Assembly (NCBI RefSeq): GCF_001659605.2
Contig: NC_035161.2
Coordinates: 32,039,691-32,103,690, forward strand
Length of the DNA stretch: 64,000 bases
Source: Manihot esculenta
Taxonomy: Eukaryota; Streptophyta; Magnoliopsida; Malpighiales; Euphorbiaceae
Direction of reading: 5' to 3'
Position 1 is the stretch's first letter. Every line of letters begins with the position of its first letter. Of this stretch, positions 1 to 12,184 are shown piece by piece. Below the pieces are notes generated by a model that did no database searches, was not told the DNA's origin, and worked only from the letters and a program-made list of their open reading frames with translations. A program made the position numbers and the translations under genes.

Positions 1-2200
1 ATAATTCTTTTTATTTAAAATGAAAAAATTTAATTATTTTTAACTTTTAATTTTTAAAAATAATAAAAATCTAACATGATTTTATAATAATTTATTTAAA
101 TTATTTTTTACAAAATAAATCATAGCAAATAAAATAAGAAATTAGTCTTTTAATTCTAGGAGTTTAGCTCTTTTCTTTGCCGTTACAACAATTTTCCTTA
201 TCAAAAATCTTTCCCTTGCTAAGATAGTGGGTTTATTTCTCCCTAGGTGGGATTGTATACACATTTTTTTGTTGTTGTTGGCATATTGGTGTTGCTTAGA
301 AAGGATTTTATGAACCTGCAACTTCTCTTTTCAGTTTTCATTTTTTCCTGTGTTTTATGTGATTGTGCATGCAAGTTGAATTCCTAAGAAATCTTTTATC
401 TTTTGTCTGCATGCTTAATTATTAAGAAATCTACGTTGACTGATTTGAAATGGGATAATGTGTTATTTATAAAGATTTTATATATTTCTCTTTTTTGAAT
501 TAACTTTTATTTGAATTAATTTTGAAATGAGGTAATACTGTCTCAAATTTAATCGTTATTATTCCATTCAATTTTGATGAATGGGTAGCATGTGGTGGAT
601 CTTTGGACTTTAACCCGACAAGGTACAGTGACGGCTCTAAAGAGACACAACACCTACGCTTGTAAATACTATCACTAGCCAGTTTGGTTAGATCCCTCTC
701 CTTTGTGATTGCTGGCTCTCAAAGCAACGGTTTCTCTTAGTTTGTTTTCTCTAACAAAGGCTTGACCGATGACCTCCTCCTTTGTTGGTGTCGATGTGAT
801 CTTCTATGGTTGCCTCCTCCCTGTTGCTGTTGTCTATGATGTTTTGACGAATAGTGAGACTTTTTTTAGGTTTTTGACCTTTCTTCTAAATACCTTGATC
901 ACTTTTCCAACGCTAATCCGATACTCTCAAAAGATATGATAGGCAGCGGTGCTAAAGAGGTCAGGAGGTATGGTGCTCTTTGTTTTCTTGTGCACAACCA
1001 GGTTAAGATTTAATTTGTGGGTTCGGCTGTTATTTGGGCCTATAATTTTAAGTTTAGTTAGTTTTTTTCTTTGGACCATTACTTATTTGCAACTGGTGTT
1101 CATATATTATCAGTCTCAAGTTAAACATAATTTTCCAAAAAAAAGTTGCTATTAAAGTTAATTAAAATTAATTTAAAATTATTTTTATGTAATATAATTA
1201 TAAAAATATCAATTTAACAAATTAATTTTCCAAATTGCTTTTTTGAATGAAAATCAGTTCTTTACCGCCAGACCTCAATCCAAGTAGCTCTCAGTTGTCT
1301 TGTAAACACAGTAGAGCTGAAAATAGGTTAATTGTACAAAAATTTGCAGTTTTGGCGGAGTGGAAGTGGCGGTTCCAAAAGAGTGTTGGATATGTGTCTC
1401 TGATTCTTGTAGCCTTTTGCTTTCTCAATTTCTCAGGTCGGCAGCAAGGCCCGCAACAAGTACGAGGTTCTGTATCTTGCCCTTTATGCTTTAGAATTTG
1501 AAAACAAAGATGCTAAGCTCTTCAACTGTGTTCGGATCTGCCTTTTACTTTTCATTTAGATGTAAAGATGAGTTTCAGATTTTTTTTACAGTTTTATAGT
1601 ATTGAAGAATGAAATCAAGTGCAGAGAGTGCACCAGAATTCGCTAGACACAACTCCGATGTTCTTCTTGTCGATCGTAGACGGATCTGTTGAAACTGGAA
1701 AGTTGAGCGTCACCACGATTCGACCGCGTTCGGACAAAAAGAACATGTGCTTCATGGTTCCCATCTCCCCGCATGTGTCTCGTGCCTCATGGTTCAATCA
1801 GTTCAAACCCTGATTGGATTGTCTGGTTCATTAATTACCCAGCCAAATTTATCAGATCAGTCTCAATTCTCAAAAACAAAAGGATCGCGTATATTGATTA
1901 TTGATTCAAATTTTTTTTATTAAACCGGTCCGACCGTTCTCATCCGGTTTTGACAACGATGGATGGAAGTCACCACTCGGTCTACCCATCATTCCCTTAG
2001 TCAATTATTTATTATTATTTTTTAAAAAACAAATTTTGATTTTTTTTCGTTTTTATATAATCCGTACTCTGACAACGACCACTGAAGAATGGTGGCACAT
2101 GCCTGCTGTCATTTCAGCACATAACCAATGGCCACGATCTTCCTGTACGGATCCTTCAACGTTCCAGATTCCATTTCCCCCACTTCTCTCTCTCTCTGCT
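1..2200. other. Intergenic region upstream of ARF8
   Basis: AT-rich sequence with no gene I can support. Around 1615-1800 there is a GC-richer island open on both strands for about 180 bases, with an imperfect inverted repeat (about 1657-1676 against 1727-1748). I do not recognise a protein there. TGTCTC-type auxin-response-element cores occur near 539, 1395 and 1776, with a GAGACA core near 642, but such short motifs are expected by chance. Confidence 0.6.
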
Positions 2201-2235
2201 CACTACTGCTCTCAGGTCCAGTTTGGTCGGGTTCT

Positions 2236-2240
2236 TATAA
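2236..2240 (+). promoter_or_regulatory. Candidate TATA box of ARF8
   Basis: A TTATAAG motif sits just before a GA/CT-rich stretch that looks like the start of a plant leader. It lies about 600 bases upstream of the ARF8 start codon, which implies a long 5' UTR. The transcription start is inferred, not seen. Confidence 0.35.
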
Positions 2241-2402
2241 GAGAGAGAGAATTCACTCTCTCACTCCAGCTAGTGAGGTTCGAAGCCGAAGCCAAACCAC
2301 ACTCTCTTTCTCGATCGAGATAGTGATAGTTTACTTCTTTTCATTTCCTTTAATATCTTTCCTTCTTTAGCTCTCTCTCTCCCTCTCTCTCGCTGCACAT
2401 TC

Positions 2403-2765
2403 ATGGCGATCTCGAAGAACGTGCTGCTTTACTTCGGGGCCTGATTCTTCGTGGAAATACCTGATTTTGAAGTAGTAAAGAAGAGATCTCTATGGATTTG
2501 GGTTTGATCTGATTTCAAATTCGTTTCTTTTGTTAGGGTTTATGTGTTTAGGGTTTTGACGCTGCAAGTGTACTGTCCAATTGTTTGTTTGCTTTTATTT
2601 TCTTTTTTGTTTTTCCATCTATTTTGGGCTCAGTGCCTGTAATGAATATTGTGGGGATTTAGGGGAGAGAAGTGTGAAGAGATGAGAGAATGCAAAGGTT
2701 TTTTGTTGGATTGGAAGATGATTACTATTATTACAACGGTAGTTGTGAGCGACGGTTTTATCTAG
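2403..2765 (+). promoter_or_regulatory. Cluster of upstream ORFs in the ARF8 leader
   Basis: Five short ATG-to-stop frames precede the main ATG: 2403-2444 (13 codons), 2492-2512 (6), 2542-2559 (5), 2642-2662 (6) and 2682-2765 (27). If the leader is unspliced, ribosomes must reinitiate or leak past all five. uORF control is established for other ARFs (ARF3/ETTIN and ARF5/MONOPTEROS). Its action here is inference. A leader intron could remove some of them. Confidence 0.5.
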
Positions 2766-2840
2766 CTAGTATTTTTATCAATTGAGACAATTTAAACATA
2801 AATATATATATATAAAATAAAAGGAGAAAAAAAGTGGAAG

Positions 2841-5800
2841 ATGAAGCTTTCTACGTCAGGGTTGGGTCAGCAGGGTCATGAAGGTATCTTATTTGTCTTC
2901 CCTTTTAATTTTTTTTTCTTTTGCTTACCCACTTTTTACTATGTTGTTTTCTTGATTTTCTGAAGTGTTTATTTTGTTATTTGCTTGCCATTAGAACTTT
3001 TTTGTTTTCCCATTAAATTTAATTTAAGAGGGTGATTAAAAGCTTTATCAATATAAGTGGTTAACGATTGAACTATCGATTTAATTTATTTTCACTGGGT
3101 TCTGTTGTGGTGTTTATAATGATGATAGGTGAGAAGAAATGTTTGAATTCGGAGCTATGGCATGCCTGCGCTGGACCACTCGTGTCCCTACCAACTGTGG
3201 GCAGCCGAGTGGTCTACTTCCCTCAGGGACACAGTGAGCAGGTGTTCTTTTTTTTAATTTCTCTTTATTATTCAAGTTTCAAAGTGGTTATCGGTCATTT
3301 ATTTATTTAACGAGCATCATGCAGCTCATTCAGTTTTGATTTAAATGAAATGAACTGTAGGTAGCTGCCACTACTAACAAAGAAGTTGATGGGCACATAC
3401 CCAATTACCCAAGCTTGCCGCCCCAGTTGATATGCCAACTCCACAATGTCACTATGCATGTGGGTTCTATTTATCTTGTGCAATTTTCAGCTTTCACCAT
3501 CTCGCCTTTCTTGATTCCCTTGTTAATTAATATTAGTTTTAAGTTCAGTTATGAAGCAGAAACTGAACTGGAAAACTGAATAATGAAATATGCTTGAATT
3601 TCAGGCAGATGTTGAAACAGATGAAGTGTATGCCCAGATGACTTTACAGCCTTTAACACCGGTAATAGTGCATCTAATCCTCAACATATAATAGGCTTTA
3701 TCAAAGTGAATTCTAACTTGACGCCATTGTTCATTTTTCTATTCAATATTGTTTCCAAATCATTAAAAAAATAATTTCTTACCATTGTCCTTACAGCAAG
3801 AGCAGAAGGATACATTTCTTCCTATGGAATTGGGAATGCCAAGTAAGCAGCCCACGAATTATTTTTGCAAGACATTGACTGCTAGTGATACTAGTACACA
3901 TGGAGGCTTCTCTGTTCCACGTCGTGCTGCAGAGAAAGTTTTTCCTCCTCTGGTAGTCTCATCGTGCTTCCTCAGATAGCACTATGCTCAGATGTTTATG
4001 ATATTATATCTATATTTATGTAATGTTTGGACTTTTCCAGGATTTCTCACAGCAGCCACCAGCTCAGGAACTTATTGCAAGAGATTTGCATGATGTTGAA
4101 TGGAAATTTAGGCATATTTTCCGAGGTAGGTATTGGGTGTTTGTCAATCAGTGGTGTTCTTTCATAGTCTTCTTTGTTTTTTGTTCTTTTTGTTTTTTTA
4201 TTTCTTTTATAGATTGTGTTAATATGTAACTGTTGTTAAAATGTCAATACAGTGATCACATCATTGTTACTGTTTGGCTCCAAGTAGAAATTTCTATTAT
4301 TATTTGGTTGCTTTAAAGTGGTACTGCAATTGGCAGTGTAAAGACCATGTATATTTGGCCAAAATGATAATGTTTTACAATGCCAGTCTTTGTCATATCT
4401 CTTATTTGGCATGAGAAATTGTGATTTGATTGTTGAACTACCCAACCAAATTTCTTTGTCCTTTTACAACTGTGAAATTGTGTTTGTTAATTGTGCAAGT
4501 CAGTTTGGATCATCTCTTCAATTGAAAGACCGCATCTTTCTTGTAAGTTCCTGTTTGTGTACGGGTATATTTTGGTGGGGCTAATCCATTCCCCCTCTCT
4601 GTCTCAATATGGAATCTAAATTTCCTTCATGGAATTATTTTTACAGAATCCGTTGGTATGGTAGATGCATAAGCTTTATAGCCATTTTTTTTGGCAAAGG
4701 GGGTGGGGGTTGCATAAGCCTTTATGTTTTTGTGTATTGATCAGTGCGCATTGTTGCAGATTGCATTAGGCGAAAGTATTAGGTGAAAAATCAGTGAAGC
4801 TTTTATTCTCATTTTGAGATTGGACTTTAGGTAGAATGTTGCATAAGTTTTTTGGTTCTGGGTCACCTTGTTTTTTCACCTGAACTCAAATTCTTGCCAA
4901 TTGATTGTCAAAAGTCAAGGGTGATTTTGAAGAGTTGGATTTGGTTGGGTGCACCTTAGCGACTTGGATTTTGGCCTCTGATATTTTATCTATCAAACAA
5001 GAAGAGCTAAATATAGTTTCTAATGCCGAAATCTAAACATAAATTATTAGGAGAATCAGTTTCTACTTCCTTTGACAAATTGAACGTGCCAACTGAATTC
5101 TACAAAACTGAAAACTAGGGGTGTGTTTACTTATGGAAATTTTTTTTCTGTTTTTCATTTTCTATTTTCTAAGCAAATTATAGTTTTCATTTTCTGTGGA
5201 AAATATGTAAAAATAAGGAAAATGTGTTTATCTGTCAATAATAAAAAATCATTTTCAAATTCAAAATAATAAAAATACTCAACTTTCATAATTAATTAAA
5301 TTTATTTAAAACTTAATTAGTTTTCCTTTTAAAATCATTTACCATGTACTAATAATTTATTTTGTAATAATATAATTAATTGTAAATGTTTTTAAAATGA
5401 TTATTTAATTTTAGTTATAAAAATATTGTAATGTGCTTTTTTGTTATAAAAGGGTATGTTTTCCATTTGGAAAACAGTTAGAAAACTTATTGCTTTTCAT
5501 TTGGAGAACAGTTAGAAAACATAATTTTGTTATCAAGGAAAACAGTGGAAAACATCACATCTTAAAGTTGTTTTCCCCAGTGTTAGTGAAATGTTGGAAA
5601 ACTGAAAAACTATTTTTTTCTAGTTGTCCATTTGAAAACTGACACATGTGAGCACAAAACTCTGTTTTCCAGTTTTTTTAGAAAAAAAATTCTAGAAAGC
5701 TGCTACAATTTTCTGACAGGCCCTAGAATTTTTAAGATCTAGGAAATATAAGAGCTATTGGGACAGTTATTCACAGTATTTCTGGAAAGCTATTAGAAGG

Positions 5801-8800
5801 AAAAGAGGTAAAATCTGCCAAAAAAGGCTTTTTGCAGATGGTGGCTAGATGATCATTTACTGGAAGTACTAAGTTACGTTATTGTGTTGCTTTGTATTTG
5901 TGTTTCAATGAAATGATAGAGGATTATTTTGTGGAACCTTAAATAGTTTATGTGGATGATAACTCCAACATTGGAAAATAATTTTTTTTTTTTTTTTTTT
6001 TTTTTAGCATCCCCTGAATACTTAACCCTGAAATAATCTTGAGTCTATAGTGATGGCAATATGGTTTCATCCTGCGAGCTGCAGTAGTCAACTTGTGAAA
6101 ATTGATATCTTTCTTGACCTTGGATTATACCCATGTGCCTCAAATATTTCTGGATCTTACTAGTGACCGAATGGGGCCATGAGACCCCAAGTGCTATCTG
6201 CTATGGTACATGTGTAATTAATATTGCATGTTCAAGTCAATATTTAAGCTAATGATATGAGGTGCAGTAAGATGGCTCAGTATTACAATACTGTCACTGG
6301 CTCAGTCGTGGGAGAGGGAAGATGGGTCAAAAATAACCTAATGGACTGCTGAAAGGGAGTTTAACGGGTTTCTGTTAGAAGGTGCTCCTCATATTATTGA
6401 TTCTTTGTATTGACAGTTGTAGATGCTGCCACATGAGCTTTGTATTTCCTTTGAGGATTGACTTGCTTTGTCAGAGGGTGTTACATATAAGAGGAAGAGG
6501 TTTAGGGAAAGGTAGTCGATTTTGGAGGGAAGTTGGCTGCAGGAAGTTTACTTTGTTAAGAGACAGTTATTCTGCTGAGAGAGTATAAAAGTAGCTCAGG
6601 AAAGTCTGTAAAGCATTCCAGAGTTATGGAGCAATAATACCGTCTCTTTTCCCTCCCAGTTTCTCTCTAATTCTCTTCTACTTCTCTCTCTTACTTCTCC
6701 CTAATCTCCATTCTTCTCTCATCTCTCTCTATTCTCCAGTTAGGGATTCAATCCTAACAGATGGATGGCAGAAAATATGACCTCCTCAGCTTTTTCTACT
6801 TTCATTTGATGACTCATTTGAATTGATCCTGGTTATATATTGCATCATACATGTGCCAAGGCAGTTTTCTTAAATTTTTTCTAGCAATTATATTGTTGGA
6901 AGCTGACATCTTCTATTCCCTGCTCATACTGCAGGACAGCCCAAACGGCATCTGCTTACTACGGGATGGAGTGTATTTGTTAGTGCCAAAAGACTTGTGG
7001 CTGGAGATTCTGTTCTTTTTATTTGGTATATAATCTTCTTACTATTTCTTGCATAATTTTTTGACACTCTATTCAACTAACCCTGTAAAATTGATACCAT
7101 TAGGAATGAGAAAAATCAGCTTCTTTTGGGAATTCGCCGGGCTACTCGACCACAAACTGTAATGCCATCATCTGTATTATCTAGTGATAGTATGCATATT
7201 GGACTTCTCGCCGCTGCAGCTCATGCTGCAGCAACCAATAGCTGCTTTACAGTTTTCTATAATCCAAGGTGCTGAAATGTTCTCAAGTTTCTTGCTTTTA
7301 ATGGTTCAGCTGTTCCTTCTAATATGTTAACGTTTTGCAGAGCTAGTCCATCTGAGTTTGTTATACCTCTTTCCAAATATGTCAAAGCAGTATTCCATAC
7401 TCGTGTTTCAGTTGGTATGCGCTTCCGAATGCTCTTTGAGACTGAAGAATCGAGTGTCCGTAGGTATTATGGTAGTTGATAGTTAGCATGGCATTAATAA
7501 TTTATATTTTGGAATTCTTAATTTAATTTCTTAGGTCTTTTTTTTTTCATTTAATGTTTACTGCTCCTTGAACAACCTTGTTATTGATAAATTGTTTAGT
7601 GATATCATGGCACTCAACTTGTATTCTTTTCTAAGAAAAATTCTAACTTATTTATGTCATGTTAATATAGCTTGATGTCTTCATTCTTTCAATTAGCTCT
7701 AGCTGAATTCAAGTCTTAAAACTTTTCAATGGAGAGGTACCTCTTTTGTTTGTCTTTGTCATGGTACTTAGGGTTAGATGGAATGCATGCATCTTCTTTT
7801 GAGACATGGGTGGGATCTCAGCTGTGGCTTCCACAAATCTAAGAATATGATTTACTTATCGTTATTTGCTGGTGAGGAAACATCGTATCAAATAGAAATT
7901 GTTGAAAACATTGTTTATCTGCTGTGTGATTTGGTTGATGAGTTGGTCATTTGATTCCAAATTATTTGAATGAATGATGTGTATATACGTGAAACTGCTG
8001 CATCTATATGACACATTCTGTTATGCTATATAAATGTGTTCTTTGTGTTGATGTTAGAAACTGATGTTGGCCAGGTACATGGGTACGATAACAGGCATTA
8101 GTGATCTGGATCCTGTTAGGTGGCCAAATTCTCATTGGCGTTCTGTCAAGGTAATTAGATTTAATTTGTGTACTCTGCCCAAATAAGAACATGCTTTCTT
8201 ATGTAATTTTTCTGTTAACATCACACTATCAATATGGTACATCCCTTGATTTTTGTTCCTAAGGAGTTGAGGATTCTTCGTATTTTTATATTCTTATAAA
8301 TACTTTTCATGTGCAGTCTCCTTGAAATTAGGGCCTGAAACTTTGCCTATGTGGTGCAGCACATGTATTGCATTGTGCCATACATTCTAGCTCATTTCTA
8401 GTACAAGATTATGGTTTGTATAATGACCATATCATTCTAGATATGTGCTCTAGAGGAACATAAATATTAGTTCAAAACAACCTGATGTATCCTAATTATT
8501 ATTAAAACTTCCATTGTGTGATTGCCAATGCATAGCGTTCATTTCACATGCCTGCTCCTTTTGGGTAACTTTATTCTGTGTGTACTCTGATTCATTCAAT
8601 TTGAAATACTTTCCAAGGTTTAAACATTGCTTGGATACTTTTTAGTTCACATGAAGGTCCTAATATAGACTCATTATTCATTCATGTTATTGGGCTTTAA
8701 TATTGCTAACAAGAAAATCTATAGTTCCAAGTTCTTTATAACTTGCCTTTTTGTGCATTTAAACTTTTTTGTCTGTTTTCGTATAACCTTCGATTGTAGG

Positions 8801-11800
8801 TTGGCTGGGATGAATCAACAGCAGGTGAGCGGCAGCCAAGGGTATCCTTATGGGAGATTGAGCCTTTAACAACTTTCCCTATGTATCCATCTCTGTTTCC
8901 CCTCAGACTTAGACGACCTTGGCATCCTGGGCCTTCCTCTCTGCATGGTATTTGCTCTTAAATTTTTGTGAACTTTTTGGTATCTTCCCTTCAGTAAACT
9001 TGCTGGATTGTTTTTATCTTGACAATTTAGAATTATGTAACAGTATATTTCTAGGATGTGAAAAATGTGTTGGTTAAGTGGAAATTATTTTAAATACAAG
9101 GAAAGAAAGAGGAGAGTAGCAACTGGTATGGAGGAATAGCATAGGCAGCATTTGCTTGACCCAAATATCTTTCATAGTTATGTGAAACATGTTTCTTTAA
9201 CGAAATTAGTAATCATGATTCTGAGAGTATTAGTAAAACTTGGAATGACTCTTTTTTTCTCAATGGAATCACTTTTTTTCAAAGAAAAAAAGAATTAAAA
9301 TGTCGTTTATGTATATATATGTGTATGCGTGTATGTAACTATGCATGATTGCATGTATTCTTTATGAATTTATTATGATCCAAATAAAATCATAATCTAG
9401 GGCAATCAGGTCTACACAATTTTCTCCTTTCCAATCTTCTTGTCCTTCTGAAGAAGAAACACATCTCCACGTGCATGAGAATTTGGAAGTTGAACCCACT
9501 AGTTTCAGTATGTTGCTTTTCCTGGAATATAGAATTACCATGCAAACCAAACAGGGGAAAGTTTGGCAACCAAACAGTCAAAAAGAACCAAAGCATTGAA
9601 TGTCACAGATCGCAAATAATGAAGATGAGTATAGTACATCATAAATAAGTCAATTAACGAGGGTGTGTAACTTACACAGCTATCAACGTATAATGGAAAG
9701 GAATTATTTTGGCATTACTGATCATCCTTCCATATTCTCTTAAGAACTCCAGTGAGTTTCTAGGTCTTCATAGTCACTCACGTCTGATACTTCTATATTG
9801 AAGTGAATATTGAATAATCTCCAACCAGAGAAGAATTTTGCAGCTCGGGATCATTTATATGTTCTCATCAATTTTATTTTCCAGTTTAAGATTTGAGGAT
9901 TTTTTCAACGGTTTGATTGAGTGAAGTACTGTGATGGTATTGTTATAAAGTTTAGTTCTTTATGGTTGGATTAATTCTTTTATTTTTTTATTTTTTAATA
10001 ATTTGGGTCAAATATTGAGTTGGGTAGAGTTCACTTTTTTGTTCTTTTGCCTGTCGCATGTCCTTTAGATTTTCCCTAGGTAGGAGTGATTGTTCCAGTC
10101 AGAGAAAGAATTGAGACTGACTATAAATAAGGACATTGAAAACTGAGCTTGTGGTACAATGAGTACTGTATCGTTACTGTAGAGATTTTTATATAGACAA
10201 AATTTTGTTGAATACCTCTCATTATTCAATTGTAAACTCTCTTTAAGAATTGAAGAACAAATGGATATGTTTTTTAGTAAAAGGAAAAAGCAACCTGTAA
10301 GGCACTTCTTTTCTACTGAGCTTCTGCAGTGTAATGTTTTCACTCTATACCTAGTCCAAGCTTCTTTTTGGTTCTCTAGTAAGTTTATTAATTTTACCTG
10401 CCTAGAATCTCTGTTCCTAAACTGCCTCTCCTCGTTAATTTTTCAATGTTCCTTTGTTTCTAAACTCTTCTTTGTACAGATAACAGAGATGAAGCTGGTA
10501 ATGGCTTAATGTGGCTAAGGGGTGGAACTGGTGAGCAAGGTCTTCACTCCCTAAATTTTCAAGCTGTCAATATGTTTCCCTGGGCACAGCAGAGACTTGA
10601 TCCAGCATTGCTAGGGAATGATCAGAGCCAGTGGTACCAGGCAATGTTGGCAACTGGTTTGCAGAATGTGGGAAGTGGAGATCCCTTGAGACAGCAATTT
10701 ATGCAGTTTCAGCAGCCTTTTCAATATCTTCAACAGTCAAGCAGCCATTGTCCACTACTGCAGCTACAGCAGCAACATCAAGCTATTCAACAATCGACCT
10801 CACATAATGTACTGCAGGCACAAAATCAGATTTCAACTGAAAGCTTGCCCCAGCATTTGTTGCAGCAACAACACAACAATCAACCGGATGATCATGCGCA
10901 GCAACAACAACAGCATCATAATTACCATGATGCTCTTCAGATTCAAGGTGAGCTCCAGAGACAGCAGTCAAATGTACCTTCTCCTTCATTTTCAAAGACA
11001 GATTTCATGAACTCAAACACCAAATATACAGCGTCTACTACCCCTATTCAGAACATGCTTGGTTCTCTGTGTGCGGAAGGGAGTGGTAATCTTTTGGACT
11101 TCACCAGAAATGGTCAATCTACACTGTCTGAGCAGTTGCCCCAACAGTCTTGGGTCCAAAAATATGCACATCTGCAGGTCAATGCTTTTACCAATTCTCT
11201 GTCACTTCCTCGACCATATCCTGAGAAAGTTCCTGCTATGGAGCCAGAAAATTGCAACCTGGATGCTCAGAATGCTACCAATTTTGGTATGAATATTGAT
11301 TCTTCTGGACTCTTACTACCTACAACACTGCCAAGATATACCTCTTCTACAGTGGATGCGGATGTGTCCTCAATGCCACTGGGGGATTCTGGGTTTCAGA
11401 ATTCCATATATGGTGGCATGCAAGACTCTTCTGAAATATTGCCTAGTACAGGGCAAGTTGACCCACCAACCCCAAGTCGAACATTTGTCAAGGTACAGCC
11501 CAACTGCAACCAATTGGATTCTGCCTTTGTTAAACAGCTATAGATAACTGATGTCATGCCTACGTGTTTTGCAGGTGTATAAGTCAGGGTCGGTCGGGCG
11601 ATCACTGGACATTTCCCGGTTCAGCAGCTACCATCAGTTGCGAGAGGAACTGGCTCAGATGTTCGGCATTGAGGGGAAGTTAGAAAACCCTCATAGATCA
11701 GGCTGGCAGCTTGTATTTGTCGACAGGGAGAATGATGTGCTTCTCCTTGGAGATGACCCATGGGAGTGAGTACACATAATAATCAGTAAAAATTAATTGC

Positions 11801-11984
11801 TTTTATTTTCTATTTAGAGTCTATCCACTTATTTTGTTGTAGCCTTATTTGGGAATTGTTGGTCTGCAGGGCATTCGTCAACAACGTTTGGTATATCAAG
11901 ATACTTTCTCCAGAAGATGTACAAAAGATGGGGGAGCAGGGGTTGGAATCCCTCGGCCCAAATGTAGGTCAAAGGATTGAGTAA
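2841..11984 (+). CDS. ARF8: Auxin response factor 8 (14 exons)
   Basis: Transcription factor binding auxin response elements in the nucleus; class A (activator) ARF. Coding exons: 2841-2883, 3129-3241, 3361-3459, 3605-3661, 3797-3952, 4041-4125, 6935-7025, 7104-7268, 7341-7463, 8075-8150, 8800-8947, 10480-11492, 11575-11765, 11870-11984. All junctions are GT-AG and in frame; the protein is 824 residues (Arabidopsis ARF8: about 811). The B3 DNA-binding domain starts near residue 127 ([20 protein letters not shown]). The ARF dimer/ancillary domain follows ([40 protein letters not shown]). A Gln-rich middle region, typical of activators, is encoded by the 1-kb exon 12. A C-terminal PB1 domain begins near residue 724, with GDDPWE in its acidic face. 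The N-terminus [15 protein letters not shown] matches ARF8 rather than ARF6. Expected partners are Aux/IAA proteins; miR167 is the expected repressor. Confidence 0.96.
5115..5726. mobile_element. Possible MITE-like insertion in ARF8 intron 6
   Basis: The block begins CTAGGGGTGTGTTTACTT and ends GACAGGCCCTAG, so CTAGGG is inverted at the two ends. Its AT-rich interior repeats GGAAAA/TTTTCC motifs, as in many hAT-derived MITEs. I could not find a matching target-site duplication, so the borders are tentative. Confidence 0.35.
6373..6759 (+). mobile_element. Candidate solo LTR (Copia-like size)
   Basis: A 387-bp block opens with TGTTAG and closes with the exact inverse CTAACA, the TG...CA form of an LTR. 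It contains TATAAAAG near 6583, about 210 bases in, followed by a CT-rich tract, giving a plausible U3/R/U5 layout. No internal retrotransposon sequence adjoins it, so a solo LTR is the simplest reading. The flanking 5-mers do not match, which weakens the call. Confidence 0.45.
11694..11714 (+). promoter_or_regulatory. miR167 target site in ARF8 mRNA
   Basis: The sequence TAGATCAGGCTGGCAGCTTG plus T is the complement of miR167 apart from one mismatch near the 3' side of the miRNA (a G at site position 8) and two at its extreme 5' end. It lies in exon 13 inside the PB1-coding region, where ARF6 and ARF8 carry their conserved miR167 site. Cleavage is expected opposite miRNA positions 10-11. Confidence 0.93.
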
Positions 11985-12050
11985 TGATGGGGCTGGAGAC
12001 TTTGCCTCTAGCTTGGAGTTGATACTGCGCGGTTGAGAGCTGTATGACAT

Positions 12051-12154
12051 CCTTCCACGCTTGCTCTCTAGGGTCAGGGATAAAATTTACCAGGTTTCCA
12101 CTCCTTCCACGCTGGCTCTGTAGGGTCAGATAAATTTTACTAGGTTTTCCGCTC
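12051..12154 (+). repeat. 52-bp tandem duplication in the ARF8 3' UTR
   Basis: Two adjacent copies, about 12051-12102 and 12103-12154, both begin CCTTCCACGC and share TAGGGTCAG, TAAA-rich and AGGTTT blocks with several substitutions and a small indel. They lie just after the ARF8 stop codon, in the presumed 3' UTR. Confidence 0.75.
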
Positions 12155-12184
12155 TAGTGTGTGCACTACATTCCTGCTGCTATG

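Larger units (their letters stand above)
4126..6934 (+). other. Large intron 6 of ARF8
   Basis: A 2.8-kb intron, by far the longest in the gene, splits the B3 domain coding sequence. It holds a candidate solo LTR (6373-6759), a possible MITE (5115-5726) and a T-run of about 23 at 5983-6005, so its length probably reflects insertions. Confidence 0.8.
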
